In this document: positions 13,337 to 27,053 of the stretch, one piece after another
Numbering within the stretch: the stretch's first letter is position 1
Layout: each line of letters starts with the position of its first letter
NCBI GenBank assembly: GCA_007570785.1
Contig: ML664662.1
Span: 3,172,000-3,235,999, forward strand
Direction: 5' to 3'
Origin: Antilocapra americana
Lineage: Eukaryota; Chordata; Mammalia; Artiodactyla; Antilocapridae
DNA: 64,000 bases
The notes under the pieces: model-generated
Database searches by the model: none
What the model saw: the letters and a program-made list of their open reading frames with translations, nothing else
What the model was told of the DNA's origin: nothing
Made by a program: the position numbers and the translations under genes

Positions 13337-14049
13337 CCCACCTGCCCATTTGACCCAGTTCTGTTGCTTGAGCCCCAAGAGAGTTTTTCTGTCCATTTGG
13401 ATATACTGTCATTCCCCCTTGCCCAGGTTTATTTGACCCACACAGAAAGTTTCTCCTGAGCATTGATCATGGCAATGGTAGGATGTTGGCTTACATACAA
13501 AGCAAGAAAAATTTTAAGTGGACTTTAAGGAAGAACTTCAGACTGTCCTAGAGATAAAAGTTGAAAGCTGCTTGAGACTAGGCTGGGATGTCTACGCCTT
13601 CAAATTTTTCATTGGAACACACTGAGTCCTTGCTGTCTGCATCAGAGTATTTTCCCAGACCATTTTCAGATCTTAAGATTCTCTCATTTTATTGACAAAA
13701 CGTGCCTTTCACTTGAGGTCCAAATGGTCGTTCTTAAGAACTTCAAGGATAAACAAATTCTTATAATTGCAAACAAATGAGAAACCAATGTAACAAACAA
13801 ACTTTTTGCATTGAAGATGTTATAATTGCTCCAGTTTAAAAAAAATGTTTGTTTTTAAATGAAATGTTGAGTAGAACAAAAGAACATTTATTTAATATGG
13901 ATAAAGTAATAAAAAACCAAATCCTTCTGTGTTTACCAGCCAGTTTAATAAAAAGAACATTACCAACACAAACATTAAGTGTTACCTTGAAGTCCTTGTT
14001 ATGCTTCTCTTGGATTCGAGTACTTCTGTCCCTTAAGAAGTAACTAACT

Positions 14050-14700
14050 CGAGGTTTATCATTCTTCTGGTGTTCTTTATAGTATTACTGGAATATGTTT
14101 ATATCTCTAAAATGTATTATTTACATTTGCAAGGTTTTGACCTTTGTGTAAATGAAGTCACACTGAATGCATTCTTTTATAGCTTGCTTTTTTCACTCAA
14201 TATTATATTCTTGAGGTGTTCACATCATTGCCTGTAGTTGTAGTTTGTTTAGTCAAGTTACTATATAAAATCCCATCATATAAATATGCCATAGTTTATT
14301 CATGTTACTCTTGGTGTGCATTTGGGTTATTGCTAGTGTTATAGGAAACAGTGCTGTTGGGAAGATCTTCATTCATTTCTCTGTAATGATGTGCAGGAAT
14401 TTCTCTAGAATAAATACTTGGGGGTGGAATAGCTGGATCATAGTAAATATATAACTTTGACTTTCTTCAATAATACCAAATAGTTTACTAAGGAGATTGT
14501 ACCCATTTAAACCACTATTGTGTGTTTTTACTGCTCAACATCCTCATCATCACTTGATCATAGATTATCAAATGTTTACCAACTTGGCTTGGTATGAAAT
14601 GGTATCCTAGTGGTTTTCATTATTATTATTAGTGAGATTTTATTAGTAATAGCCATAATAATATGGTTATGAATTCTCATGGGAGAATTTTTTTTGTCTT
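14050..14700 (-). mobile_element. Old L1 3' region (antisense)
   Basis: Reverse strand of old eutherian L1: phrases like gtttattcatgttactctt, catttgggttattgctag and taaatacttgggggtggaat. Diverged, no frame. Confidence 0.7.
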
Positions 14701-15780
14701 CCACTCAACACCAGTGTGCAGGACAAAAACCTGTTCTTTGTAGCCCCACTGCACGAGGTAGATTTATTTCTAGTTCACTCTTTACACTGAGCGTGTAGAC
14801 CTTTGATGTATCAGCTTTATGTAGGGGGTGGTGAGGGAAGTGGGAGGTCTCCTTTGAAACTGCCAATCTTGAGTGGTCCCTGGAGTTTGTCTTCTGAACC
14901 TAAGTCTTCACTGGTCTCTGGATATCAAAGCTCAGTTTTGGTAGTTTCCCTTAAAAGGGAAAGTGAACCTCAATAACTGGTTACCCCAGGTTCCCACTTC
15001 TGCAATGATTTTGGCCTCTGAGTATTTGTAGCTTTCTTGAAAACTCAAAGTGGATGCTCCCCAAATTTTTGTTTAATTTCTCCAGAATTTTTTGCTGATT
15101 TTTGTGTGAGCACAGTCAGGTCACAGTGGCTTTCATACTGCCTGAAATAGAGTCCTAATTGCTTGACTTTGAAATTGCTTCCCTTTCGAAACAGTAGTTA
15201 TTTTTTAAATGTATTCATGGAATTAATCTAGAGCAATCTGGTCATTTGATAAGTTGAAGGACACTCGTACCTCCTCAACCCTCACTCCCCCGCCTCAGAT
15301 TCAGAAACTAGAAAATTTTCAGTGCAGATAGCCACCGCATCACTTGTGCAAGATTTTACAATAAAACGAAGAGCTGTCTTTTGCTAACATTTGAGAATTT
15401 CTGCATGTGTTCACCAAGGAAGGAGAGTAACAGACTGTCTACTCTGTTTCCCATTTTCTGCTTGTGTTAATTTTTCATTTGCAATTCCTTCCTCAGCAAT
15501 TCACGAAAGAGCAATAGTTCTTGGAGACTTCAGTTTCATGTTCTAAAAATGCTCCTGGTTTACTCTACCTACCTGGGCATCCTTAATGATGACAAAGATC
15601 CACACCCAATTTGATTTTGCTGTGTAGACTTTGAATATGACACGACTACTAGATAGCAAGAAAAGCTTTCAAAGACCAATACCAATCACAACTTTTGCAA
15701 GGGATGCATAATAGTGTGTGTTTTTCCTTATTTTTGGATAGAGTACATGGATTATATAAAATCTTTTTTTTGTTTTTTTC

Positions 15781-16690
15781 TTCTTTAATTTTTTAAAAAT
15801 GGAAAAAATTGAGGAAGTATAGTTGATTTAAAGTGTTGTGTTAATTTCTTGTGTACAGCAAAGTGATTTAGTTATACATATAGGCATTCTTTTTTATATT
15901 CCTTTCCATTATGGTTTATCACAAGATATTGAATATAGTTCCTTGTGCTATACAGTAGGACCTTGTTGTTTATCCACTCTTGGATATAATAGTTTGCATC
16001 TGGTAATCCCTAACTCCCACTTCATCCCTCCCCCACCCACTCCCCTTGGCAATCACAAGTCTGTTCTCTGTCTGTGAGTTTTGTAAATAAGTTCATTTGT
16101 GTTATATTTTAGATTCCATACAGAATTGATAGCATTCGGTATTTGTCTTTCTTTGCCTGACTTCACTTAGTATGATAATCTCTAGGTCCATCCATGTTGT
16201 TGCAAATGGCAGTATTTTTATTATTTTTTATGGCTGAGTATTATTCCATTGTATACATGTACCACACCTTCTTTATCCATTCATCTGTCAGTAGACATTT
16301 AGATTGCTTCCATGTTTTGGCTATTGTGAATAGTGCTGCTATGAATATAGGGATGCATGTATCTTTTTAAAAAATATATATTTTTATTTACCTATGCTGG
16401 ATCTTAGTTGCAGCATGTGGGATCTAGTTCCTTGATGAGGATCGAGCCTGTGCCCCCTGCATTGGGAGCTCAGAGTCTTAACCACTAGACTACCAGGGAA
16501 GTCCTGCGTGTCTCTTTATGAATTCAGTTTTCTCTGGCTATATGCCCAGGAGTGGAATTGCTGGATCATATGGTAGCTGTATATTGAGTTTTTTAAGGAA
16601 CACCCATACTGTTCTCCGTGCTGGCTGCACCAACTTATATTCCCATCACCAATGTAGGAAAGTTCCCTTTCTTCCACACCCTCTCTAGTG
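15781..16690 (-). mobile_element. L1 3' end (antisense) split by a SINE
   Basis: Reverse strand of an artiodactyl L1 tail: gtatagttgatttaaagtgt at the left, then ttatccattcatctgtcag and attgctggatcatatggtag. A CHR SINE (16366-16505) interrupts it, with a near-duplicate gt(a/g)tctcttt at its edges. Order shows the L1 is older than the SINE. Confidence 0.92.
16366..16505 (-). mobile_element. CHR-type SINE, short form (antisense), nested in L1
   Basis: ggatcttagttgcagcatgt to aaccactagactaccaggga. Inserted in the L1 at 15781-16690. Confidence 0.92.
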
Positions 16691-18469
16691 TTACATAAAA
16701 TCCTTTATGGAAATTGCCCAGGGTAGCGCCTGGGGCAGTATCTATCCACTAAGCAGGAAGTCCTGCTTCCCCCTTACAAGCCATAGACCCCTGCGTTGGG
16801 ACTCAGAGGTGTCTACTTTGGCCAGTAAAGCCAAATAAAGGGGTGCTGCCCAGAGCTTCTGCATGATGAAAGTTCAGAGGAGTCACTGCAACTTCATTTG
16901 CCTTTTATTTGACTGTTTCCTTCTTACCCTGGACTTGTGTCTGCTCATCGGAGTGCTGGAAAATTGCACAGAAAGACATGGCTTGGCCAAGTTCACTTAA
17001 GGGTGTATACTGCCTTTTTTACTGGCCCAGGGTTTCTGAGAATTGGCCTCAACCCTGCAAATAGCGACTTGACCAGCTCCACCAGTCCCCATTCTCCGAA
17101 CAGTCTTGCCTTGACCCTGGGGCTCACTGATGTTTTGAGGTTCTGGAAGAAGAATAAAGGGAGCTTGTCACTACAGGCCCTTCTCTAGCAAGAAGCTGGG
17201 CAGGGGCCAATGTGCCCGCAGGCTCCTGTATTGACAAGTTGCAGCATCCTTGAGAACAGCCAAGACATAAAAATGGTAATTTGTGTTTGCATCTGGAATT
17301 TCTGAACTTTCAGTTCTTGGACCAGAGGACTCTCAATAAGAGAAACCAGGATACACATATAAATATCCATATCCGTGTTAGTCTCTTTGTTAGACTCTAG
17401 GTCAGCAGATTAAGACTGTCAAGTAGCTGGATGACTGTACTAGAAAGAAAAGGAGCCTGAATGCCATGTCCCAGCGTGGGGGTGAGGAGCAGCAGATGTG
17501 GGATATAGCAGGCAGTGGGGAGAGAATGCCCTTCCCTTTTAGTGTGTACTGCATCACCCCCAGGCACACCTAGGGTTTGACTACATAATGACTTAAAAGG
17601 GCTCTTATGGACTCTCCAGGGGATCTGATTACCAATTAGAAGATGATTTCTAAGGGAAAGCCAAGTTCAAGTTACAAGCAACTAATTTATAAATGCACAT
17701 TTGGGATACTGCCAGCTATGTGTGAGAGGCATTTGGGCTTCCTTGTCATCATTGCCTTGAAATCCTGGCAGGGGTACAGACACCTCATGCTTCTCTGGCC
17801 TCTTTGTGGGCAAGGGGCTGCATAAGGTACTTGTTGAGTAACACTAAAAGTCCCTTGATCCAGTGTACCCCGATTGCCTGTTCTGCTAGCTGAAGTTTTC
17901 CCCATGAGAATCTGGAGTTTCCACAATGAAAAGGAAGCCATTTGGGGACCCCTTTATATAATTGGTTGTGTTAAGACATTATGTAAATATGAGAATGGAT
18001 CCATGCCTTAATTGATATGGATAGCAAAGATTACTTTATCAGCTTTTTAAAAAATTATTTAATTAAATCAGTTGATTATTAATTTGGGATTCCTGGATAA
18101 GTCATGTTATGCAGTTATTTTTACATTCTTTTGAGTGCTACCAGCAGTCTGAAATATATTTTACATCACAATCCAGAACACACACACACAGTGTGTCACC
18201 AAATCTAAAACTCCATTGGTTGTCAGTGGCAGCTTTGTTTTAGGTACCACTAAGAAAGATAGAAGTGGTGCCAATTAAATTACACCATTCCATTAAATTA
18301 TAAAGGTCATTGTGAGTTCAGAGAAATTAAAATGTAAAACTGCTTTTTTTAGATCAGTGAAATATTTATACATATATATAATTACTGAACTGGAAGTTTC
18401 ATAAACTTTTATATATAGTAACTGTCTTTTTTCTCATTCTGATCTAATGTATTTTATTTAAAATAAAGT

Positions 18470-18690
18470 TGGCACTTCCCTTGTGATCTAGTGGCTGAGG
18501 CTCCACGATTTAATGCAGAGGGCTTGGGTTCTAGTGGTCTAGTTCTGTGGTCAGGGAACTAGATCCCACATGCCACAACTAAAATAGAGATCCCACATGC
18601 TGCAGTGAGGATTGAAAATCCCGAGTGCGGCAACTAAGACCTGGTACAGCCAAATAAATAAGTAAAAGAAATATTTAATAAAATAAAACT
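18470..18690 (+). mobile_element. CHR-type SINE (sense)
   Basis: Head cacttcccttgtgatctagtgg, then ggaactagatcccacatgcc and an A-rich tail. The second of the two sense-oriented CHR copies. Confidence 0.85.
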
Positions 18691-18720
18691 GATCCCACTA
18701 AATTTTTTGAACAGCACACT

Positions 18721-18924
18721 GAAAGTGAAAGTGTTAGTCAGTCATGTTCACCTCTTTGCAACACCATGAACAGTAGCCCACCAGGCTCCTCTGTCCATGG
18801 AATTCTCTAGGCAAAAATACTGAAGTGGGTAGCCATGCTTTCCTCCAGAGGATCTTCCAAACCCAGGGATCGAACCCGGGTCTCCTGTACTTCAGGCAGA
18901 TTCTTTACTGTCTGAGCCACCAGA
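18721..18924 (-). mobile_element. Bov-tA SINE (antisense)
   Basis: Bov-tA body and head, with a perfect 12-bp target duplication gaacagcacact at 18709-18720 and 18925-18936. Confidence 0.96.
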
Positions 18925-21419
18925 GAACAGCACACTAAGGTATTTTAAATCTGAGCTACACTATTGTTTTGAAATAAGGAATCGGAGGTGATATTCTGAG
19001 GCTGATTTCTTATCCCAGACTGGATGTTGTGATACATCTTTTGATCATTCATTTTATTCAAATGTGAACCGATGGCCTACTGTTTAAGTCAGCCCTCTTG
19101 ATGGTAAGTGACAGAAACCCATCTTGAACTAGTTTTGGTAGAAGGAAGATTTTTTTTTCTGTCAGGGCAGGGGTATGCTGGTGGGCCCTAGTTATAGTGG
19201 AACCAAGGGCTCAAGAACTACAAGGTCGCTCTTTCTCTCTATCCTCTACCTGTCCCTTCTTTTCTGTGATGATTTGATTCCCTTGGATGAAGATTGTCTA
19301 CAAGGCTTAACCTTTGTCGTCGGCAATGACAGGGCTCATAGCTTCCTTTAACCACTAGATTTTACTTTTACTGGATTTTACCACCAGAAAAAAATCTCCT
19401 GAAGGGTCTGATTGTCCCAGCTTGATTCTCATGATTGTCCCTGTGGTCAGGGGATGGGATCAAGCCATCTCCACTAGGAGCACGTGGGTAGTATGGGGGA
19501 ATGGTACAGTTCCCCAAAAGGAGGGGGCCTGTTTCCTTCAGCAGAACACAGGGGATATCCATCACACCTAGAAAAAGGGTAGCACAAGGCACTGTGTACT
19601 GGGGTTTAGCCACTCCCCAAAGGTATTACACAAGGCCTGCAGATGATCATTTTGGAACCCAGAATTGCCATCAGTTCAGTTCCACCTTCTTTTTTCCCCA
19701 AAGCTTGAGCCTCCCCATGAATATAATAATAACTGAAAGCGCCAGTGTGTGACTGTTAGTTCAAGGACACTGGGCAGAAAATCATGCTTTCAAAATTTAA
19801 GAGGGAGACTATCCCTGAAAGAAACCCCTCTAATACTTCCCATCACAGCAGAGCTGGCTAAATAGATAGTGCATGAAAGGCTTCAAGTGAAGTCCAAGTT
19901 TTCATCCTTGGATGTTGGTGTGCCATCCTCTGTCAGGGAACCAGAGAATGTTCCAGAACGATGAAGCCTCAGGTTGCAGCCAAACGCGCTGCATCCTATC
20001 ACAGGCAATCCTGTGATATTCACTGAAGGACTATTTTCTAGTGGTGTTTTTCCTCACATCTCTTTTTCTCTCTTCCTCTCCCCACCCACCTCCAGTCTTA
20101 TCTGTCTCCCCTTTAATTTGTCATTTTATCGTTCTATCATTTTATCATTCTACAGCCATGCAGTTAAAAGGTTTGCTGCCTACCATCCTCAGTACACGCT
20201 GCTGCAGTTTTCTTTTCTTAGTATCTCTCTTAAGTGAATCTTGTTCTTTTCAGTTTTGCTACAGTGTGCCGGAATTTTGTAAATTACACCACCAGTTTAC
20301 TGCCAAGAATGATATGCCAGTTGCAGCTTTATTTGGGCAGCTTTTCTGAATCTTAAATACAGTATCTGTTTCTGTAAGTACAGCCTTCACTCAGGGAGAT
20401 GGTGTTTCACTTTGATGCTGGTGGAACAGCTCCAGCAGATCGGGGTGTGTAGACAAATGTCTCGAGGGGAAAAAGCCTTTTGAGGAACTCTCGATAGAGT
20501 GGCACTTTATTCACTGAGGCTGTAAGAGAGTAAGGATATGTCTTCCAGATCCTCTCAATGAAACAACAGAGAAGAGTTTATGCCTATGAGATTTGTGGAT
20601 GTAGCTTTTGTCTAATGGAGTGAATTCCAAGAAGATTCACAGGAGACCCACAAATTTCTTAATAAGTTTTATATTTGGAAATATTACTAACATAACTTCC
20701 CTGAGAAGTTTCATATCTGCTTGGGAAGATAGAACTTACACCCAACTGAAATAACTTCTGAAAAATCAGACCCATATAAGATCAGTGCTCATTCAAAAAT
20801 AGGAACAGAGCATATTGATGTGAATAGACTTTAACATGAAAATTAGAAAAGACCAACTAGAGGGGCTAGGCTTCAAAATAGCTTTTAAATCAGGAAAGGG
20901 GCTGAGAGGGGATAGAGGGCTTTTCAGGTGGATCGTGTAAAGGCATGAAGATAGAAACAAGAAGTTGTGAAATGGCACAGGATTTATGGTCATAGTTCAA
21001 CCCTGTGTGCCTTGCAGTTGACATTCACTTCATTCTGAGCTGAGAACAGAGTCATGAACAAGGTAGTGAAGGGTTGCTGCCCTCCTGACCCTGCTAGTCC
21101 CTGAATGATATCTCCCTCATGGGAGGCAATGCAAATGAAAGAATCTAGTGAAGTTAAGAGTCATGTGCCATGCTCCTTGTTTATTACCAGTTGGAGGAGG
21201 AGGAGGCCATGTCAATTGCTGAAACTGGAAAACCTGCCCACTTTGGCCTACACCCATGACTGCCACCCACGATAGAAGGCCCTACACCCGTCTCAGCCCT
21301 ACTCAACTCAAGCAAAATTGCCTGACTATTTTCTATTGATTCCAGCTAGAGGTTGACTACAGGAATGTTTGGATGAAGCATAATTTAAAAATGTATACTG
21401 CACTCTTCTCCCCACTCCT

Positions 21420-21535
21420 GTCACTCCCTTTTACAGCTGAGAAAACTGAGGCTGAGGAAAGGACACACTGGCTTCCCCAATTAAGACCATACAGTGAATG
21501 GAGGAGCTAGAACTTAATCCCAGGGCTCTTTCAAT
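21420..21535 (+). repeat. MIR relic
   Basis: cagctgagaaaactgaggct, then a diverged ccatacagtgaatgg-type core as in MIR. Confidence 0.65.
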
Positions 21536-22396
21536 TGCATCCTACCAGAGAGGATAGCCATGGGCAAATGAGTAAACTCTGTCCCTGCTTGGCTTTTTAT
21601 GGGATAGAACATCCATGTCCTGAGCAAATCAGGGCAAAACAAAGGCTTCCATCACTGCCCCCAGTGGCCTTTCTTGGATGGTCAGATATCTTCATCTGGA
21701 GGGAAGGAAGAAAGAATTAACTAGACAAGGCTATCATTACCTATGGGTTTTACTAAAAATTCTGAAATCTGTTTTTCCAATTATTTTGACTAAGACCCAT
21801 AGGAAGAAATACATACTGTGACCTACTATTTGGGAGAATATAGTATTTATTGTCTAATCAGAACGCTTTTGAAAGTGAGGGAGTGCTAATGATAACCATA
21901 CCAGGACAACAGACATAAAATCTAACTGTCTCAGGCAAACTGGGGACACCTTCCTACAGCACATCTAGATAACTGAAACAGAAATTGCACAAAGTAGTAT
22001 TTAGTCTTAATATGTGCAATGAACCCTGACATTTTCAATTCTAGTCTATTTCACTACATAAACACTAATTATGACCCACTAAATTGAGTCAGAAGTTTGA
22101 AACATGCTACTCTAGTTCATTGTTGCTACATGTGAGGGGTTTGGCATGGTGATGAAGAGGGGAAAAGGGGATGTGGTGAAGTGAATGTCTGAGATGAACC
22201 ATGAACTTGTCCCTTCTGAATATTTTGGTGAATGTTCTCCTCCAGGAAAAATACTGGTAATAAACATTGCCTCCAACTTATTCCCCATGATTAGCAAAAA
22301 GTTTATTTAGATCAATCTTTCTGGCTCTCCTTGTTCCGCTCAGAACAAGCATCTTCTCTGTGTACTTCCCCTACCCCCTTTTCTTACCCTTGGGCT

Positions 22397-22553
22397 TTAA
22401 AAAAATTTTTATTTGACTGTGTTGGGTCTTTGTTGTGGCATGTGGAATATTTAGTTGTGGTATGTGGGATATAGTTCCCTGACCAGGGATCAAACCCAGG
22501 CCCCCTGCACTGTGAGTGTGGAATTTTAGCCATTGTACCACCAGGGAAGTCCC
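22397..22553 (-). mobile_element. CHR-type SINE, short form (antisense)
   Basis: gatatagttccctgaccagg to ttgtaccaccagggaagtcc, with an 11-bp target duplication acccttgggct at 22386-22396 and 22554-22564. Confidence 0.95.
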
Positions 22554-23152
22554 ACCCTTGGGCTGCCCCTGATTTAGAGGTATAGACTTCCAAGAAAGAG
22601 ATTAGATTCTCATTTACAATGTCTGGCCCCTCTGTGTACTTGCTCCTATGTGTTGGAGTTGAATGCTCTTGAAAAGCTAAATTTTCTTCTCTGTTCCCTT
22701 CCTTCAAAAATACACATTTATACACAATTGCTAGACAGCTCTCCTCTGTCTCGAGACTTTGCCAGGACATAACAGAGCAACTCTTGCCTGCCAGTCAGGC
22801 ATGAGACTCACACCTGGGCTTCTTCAATCAGTGGACCCTGATATATTAGGACTTTCTGGGTAAGAAGCCCTTGGAAATTACCCATGGAGGAGAGAAGGGT
22901 TACCACTCTACCCTCTGTACACTCTTCTTCAGGTATCCTAAAATGTTTGAACACTTGTATGTGTCAATAAGAACCACAGAATGCGAGAGACTTAGGAGTA
23001 ATACTTCACAGAAGTAAAAAGAACTTTCTGTAAACCTCCATTTTGTAAAGACCTTTAGGACTTGGAGACGCATAGAGAACCACACAGATTTTCCTACCTC
23101 GAAGGCTAAACTATGGTAATATCTTGAAACTGAGAGTCACTTTTTCCTAAAG

Positions 23153-23236
23153 CAGATTTTATCATCTGATCATATGAATTCATAAACTAAACTTGACAGC
23201 AGTTTATGAATTCATATGATCAGATGATAAAATCTG
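23153..23236. repeat. Perfect 36-bp inverted repeat with 12-nt loop
   Basis: Arms 23153-23188 and 23201-23236 are exact reverse complements over all 36 bases, separated by aaacttgacagc. The arms are AT-rich and themselves contain gaattc and tgatca palindromes. The structure belongs to no repeat family I recognise. Perfect identity suggests a recent foldback duplication, or selection, or an assembly artefact. RNA from either strand would form a strong hairpin. Confidence 0.95.
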
Positions 23237-23471
23237 TTCTTGGTATTATTAAATTGAATGTACATATACATATATTGTTTCTAAATCATAAATCATTCAA
23301 GATGGTTTAGACATAGGAATTTAAAAACACAAAACTTTGGTGGCATCAGGATTCCTAACTATGCTTAATGCTTTAAAAAAATTGGTGAAAAACATACCAG
23401 CTCAGATATGTTTGTCTGATTTTATTATTTTTTTTTTACCAGAAGCACATTTACATGCATAGCAGCTCAAA

Positions 23472-23474
<3 letters not shown>

Positions 23475-23502
<28 letters not shown>
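23475..23502. repeat. (TG)n microsatellite
   Basis: A pure TG run directly next to the 3' tail of the antisense Bov-tA at 23503. Confidence 0.95.
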
Positions 23503-23505
<3 letters not shown>

Positions 23506-23684
23506 GTCACTCAGTTGTGTCCAACTCTTTGTGACCCCATGGACTGTAGCCTGCCAGGTTCCTTTTGTCCATGGAATTCTCCAGGCAAAATACTGGAGTG
23601 GGTTGCCATTCCTTTCTCCAGGGGATCTTCCTGACCAAGGAATTGAACCCAAGTCTTCTGCATTGCAGGCGGATTCTTTACCAT
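23503..23684 (-). mobile_element. Bov-tA SINE (antisense)
   Basis: cactcagttgtgtccaactc to gcggattctttaccatc. The head is slightly truncated. Confidence 0.95.
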
Positions 23685-24160
23685 CAACTTAAGCAACTTA
23701 AGGTAGTAAAAGCCTAAAATATATATGTACTAAATTAAATAGAAAATGTGATTATGAACCATCAAATGAGGAGTTTGTAAAACAAACCAAGAATAATAGT
23801 TTGTTTGAGGCCAATTGCAGTTATTTGAGTTCTAGGGAGATTCAGCTGCTATCTTACATTGGTTCCCTAGAAGCAGAGCCTGTGACATGCAGGGGGACTG
23901 CTCTCAGAGAAAAGCTGTCAGTGGGGAGGGGAAGGGAAAAAGACCCAAGGAAGGATACAGTCTCAGGTAAAATCTAGCACCACAAGGTGCTCAGGAACAT
24001 AAATCCTGCAGGTTTGTACTTCTACCCTACCCCCCTTTTTTGTTTTTAAACCAAATACTGCTTCTTATAGCAGAATTTGTATAGGTTCCAATCTGGTCAT
24101 AGCTTAGCTGGCTCAAGGTTTCTCAAGAGGTTCCAGTCAAATTGTTGCTTTGGCCTGAGG

Positions 24161-24205
24161 TTTCATCTGAAGGCTCGACATGTGTGTGTTTCATCTGAAG
24201 GCTTG

Positions 24206-24240
<35 letters not shown>
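24161..24240. repeat. 28-bp tandem duplication plus (TG)n
   Basis: tttcatctgaaggct occurs at 24161 and 24189, each followed by a TG run; the second run extends to 24240. Confidence 0.9.
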
Positions 24241-24243
<3 letters not shown>

Positions 24244-24726
24244 CTTCTTCCAACCTTATTCACATGACTATTGGCAGGCTTTGGTTCCTCATCACATGGG
24301 CTTCTTCATAGGACTCCATCATGTCTTGGCAGCCAGCATACCCTGGAATGAATGACCCAAGAAATACACTGAGAGCATGTCCAAATGGAAACCACAAAAG
24401 AGATATGACATCCCTTCTACTATATTCTTTTCATTAGAAGCAAAGTCAGTAATTCCATTCCACATTTTAAAGGAGGGAGTTATACAAAGGAGTGAGTTCC
24501 AGGAGAAAGGGATCACTTGGAGGCTGCATGCCACAGTCTACCCTCTGGCACCCAATGATCCATGTCCTTCCCACATGTAAAATATGCTCATCCCCTCCCA
24601 AGGTCCCTAAAGGTCTTATTTCATTGCAGCATCAGCTCAAAATCCAGAATTTCATCATCTAAATCTGGTCCAGGGAGGATAAAACCCCTTAGATTTACTT
24701 TATTTTGTGTTTTTCTAAAGGAGGTG

Positions 24727-25027
24727 ATTTTTAAAAAAAATCATTATTTGTTTTTAGTCATGCCGAGCCTTTGTTACTGTGTGTAGAGAAAGCCTTTTCT
24801 CTAGTTGTGGCAAGCAGGGGCTCCTCTTTGTTGTGGTACATTGGCTTCTTATTGTGGTGGCTTCTCTTGTTGTGGAGTGTGGGCTCTAGGCACAAGGGCG
24901 TAGTAGTTGTGTCACATGGGCTTTGGTTGCTCTATGACATATAGAATTTTCCTGGACTAGGGATTGAACTTGTGTCTCCTGCATTGGCAGGCAGATTCTT
25001 GTCCACTGTACCACCAGGGAAATCCTA
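24727..25027 (-). mobile_element. CHR-type SINE, long form (antisense)
   Basis: gtggcttctcttgttgtgga in the middle and ccactgtaccaccagggaaa at the head. Diverged. Confidence 0.9.
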
Positions 25028-26511
25028 ATATGTACTTCTTAACTGTAACTGCTTGAATACGGTTCTTTTCTATTTGTAGACCTGCAAAACCAAAGGGGTA
25101 AGTTATCAGCTCCCCACATATCTACAGTTATTGAATAGGCATGAAATAACTGCTTTAGAGATTCCTGCTAAAAATGGGGTCAAATAGGAGGCATAAGGGA
25201 GTCACTGTTTCATAGAAATTTTGAAATCTAGCTGGCCAAGTTTTGATAGTTCTTTGTTCAGGCCTCACAGTCTGGAAAGAATTCTTTATGGTTCTCTGCT
25301 CTACTCTCTGGGCTCTTGATTACACCCTCTGAGCAGTCTTTCCTTTGTCATACAAGGTAATGCCTATTTATAGCTAAGCAGCTCTATGTGTCTGTTTCCT
25401 GAAAGTAGAATTCTATGAGTTCAAAGGTCTCAATTCTATAATGTCTCTATCCCTCTCAGTCATGTTGGTAATATTTTTGACTATATAACTCATTAAAACT
25501 TTGTGAGTCCATTGCAACAAAAGAATAAAATACCTAGGAATAAATCTACCTAAAGAAACAAAAGACCTATATATAGAAAACTATAAAACACTGATGAAAG
25601 AAATCAAAGATGACACAAATAGATGGAGAAATATACCATGTTCATGGATCAGAAGAATCAATATCATGAAAATGAGTATACTACCCAAAGCAATCTATAG
25701 ATTCAATGCAATCTCTATCAAGCTACCAATGGTCTTTTTCATAGAACTAGAACAAATAATTTCACAATTTGTATGGAAATACAAAAAACTTCGAACAGCT
25801 AAAGCAATCTTGAGAAAGAAGAACAGAACTGGAGGAATCAACCTGCCTGATTTCAGACTATACTACACAGCTACAGTCATCAAGACAGTATGGTACTGGC
25901 ACAAAGACAGACAACTAGATCAAAGGAACAAAATAGAAAGCCCAGAGATAAATCCATGCACCTATGGACACCTTATCTTTGACAAAGGAGGCAAGAATAT
26001 ACAATGGAAAAAAGATAATCTCTTTCACAAATGGTGCTGGGAAAACTGGTCATCCACTTGTAAAAGAATGAAACTAGAACACTTTCTAACACCATACACA
26101 AAAATAAACTCAAAATGGATTAAAGATCTAAACGTAAGACCAGAAACTATAAAACTCCTAAAAGAAAACATAGGCAAAACACTCTCTGACATAGATCACA
26201 GCAGAACCTTCTATGACCCACCTCCCAGAGTAATGGAAATGAAAGCAAAAATACACAAATGGGACCTAATTAAACTTAAAAGCTTTTGCACAATGAAAGA
26301 AACTATAAGCAAGGTGAAAAGACAACCTTCAGAATGGGAGAAAATAATAGCAAATGAAGCAACTGACAAAGAATTAATCTCAAAAATATACAAGCAGCTC
26401 AACACTAGAAAAATAAATGACCCAATCAAAAAATGGGCCAAAGACCCAAACAGACATTTCTCCAAAGAAGACATACAGGTGGCTAACAAACACATCAAAA
26501 GATGTTCAATA

Positions 26512-26514
26512 TGA
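26512..26514 (+). pseudogene. Premature stop in L1 ORF2
   Basis: The frame open from 25594 stops at this TGA and resumes in the same frame ([12 protein letters not shown]...). A second lesion, a one-base frameshift near 26760, follows. Both are decay of a retrotransposon ORF and not a host gene. Confidence 0.85.
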
Positions 26515-27026
26515 CTCATTATCAGAGAAATGCAAATCAAAACCACAATGAGGTACCATCTCATGCTGGTCAGAATGGCTGCTATCAAAAAGTCTACAAA
26601 CAATAAATGCTGGAGAGGGTGCAGAGAAAAGGGGACCCTCTTACACTGTTGGTGGGAATGCAAACTAGTACAGCCACTATGGAGAATAGTATGGAGGTTC
26701 CTTAACAAACTGGAAATAGAACCGCCATATGACCCAGCAATCCAACTGCTGGGCATACACACTTGAGGAAACCAGAATTGAAAGAGACATGTGTCCCCTA
26801 ATGTTCATCGCAGCACTGTTTACAATAGCCAGGACATGGAAGCAACCTAGATGTCCATCAGCAGACGAATGGATAAGAAAGCTGTGGTACATATACACAA
26901 TGGAATATTACTCAGCTATTAGAAAGAATGCATTTGAATCAGTTCTAATGAGGTGGATGAAACTGGAGCCTATTATACACAGTGAAGTAAGTCAGAAAGA
27001 AAAACACCAATGCAGTATATTAACAC

Positions 27027-27053
27027 ACACATATATATATATATATATATATG
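27027..27053. repeat. (CA)n(TA)n microsatellite in L1 tail
   Basis: Short CA then TA run inside the 3' part of the young L1. Confidence 0.9.

Noticed and set aside
26211..26762. 183-codon minus-strand ORF
   Set aside because: It is the antisense shadow of the L1 ORF2 C-terminus; no host protein signal.
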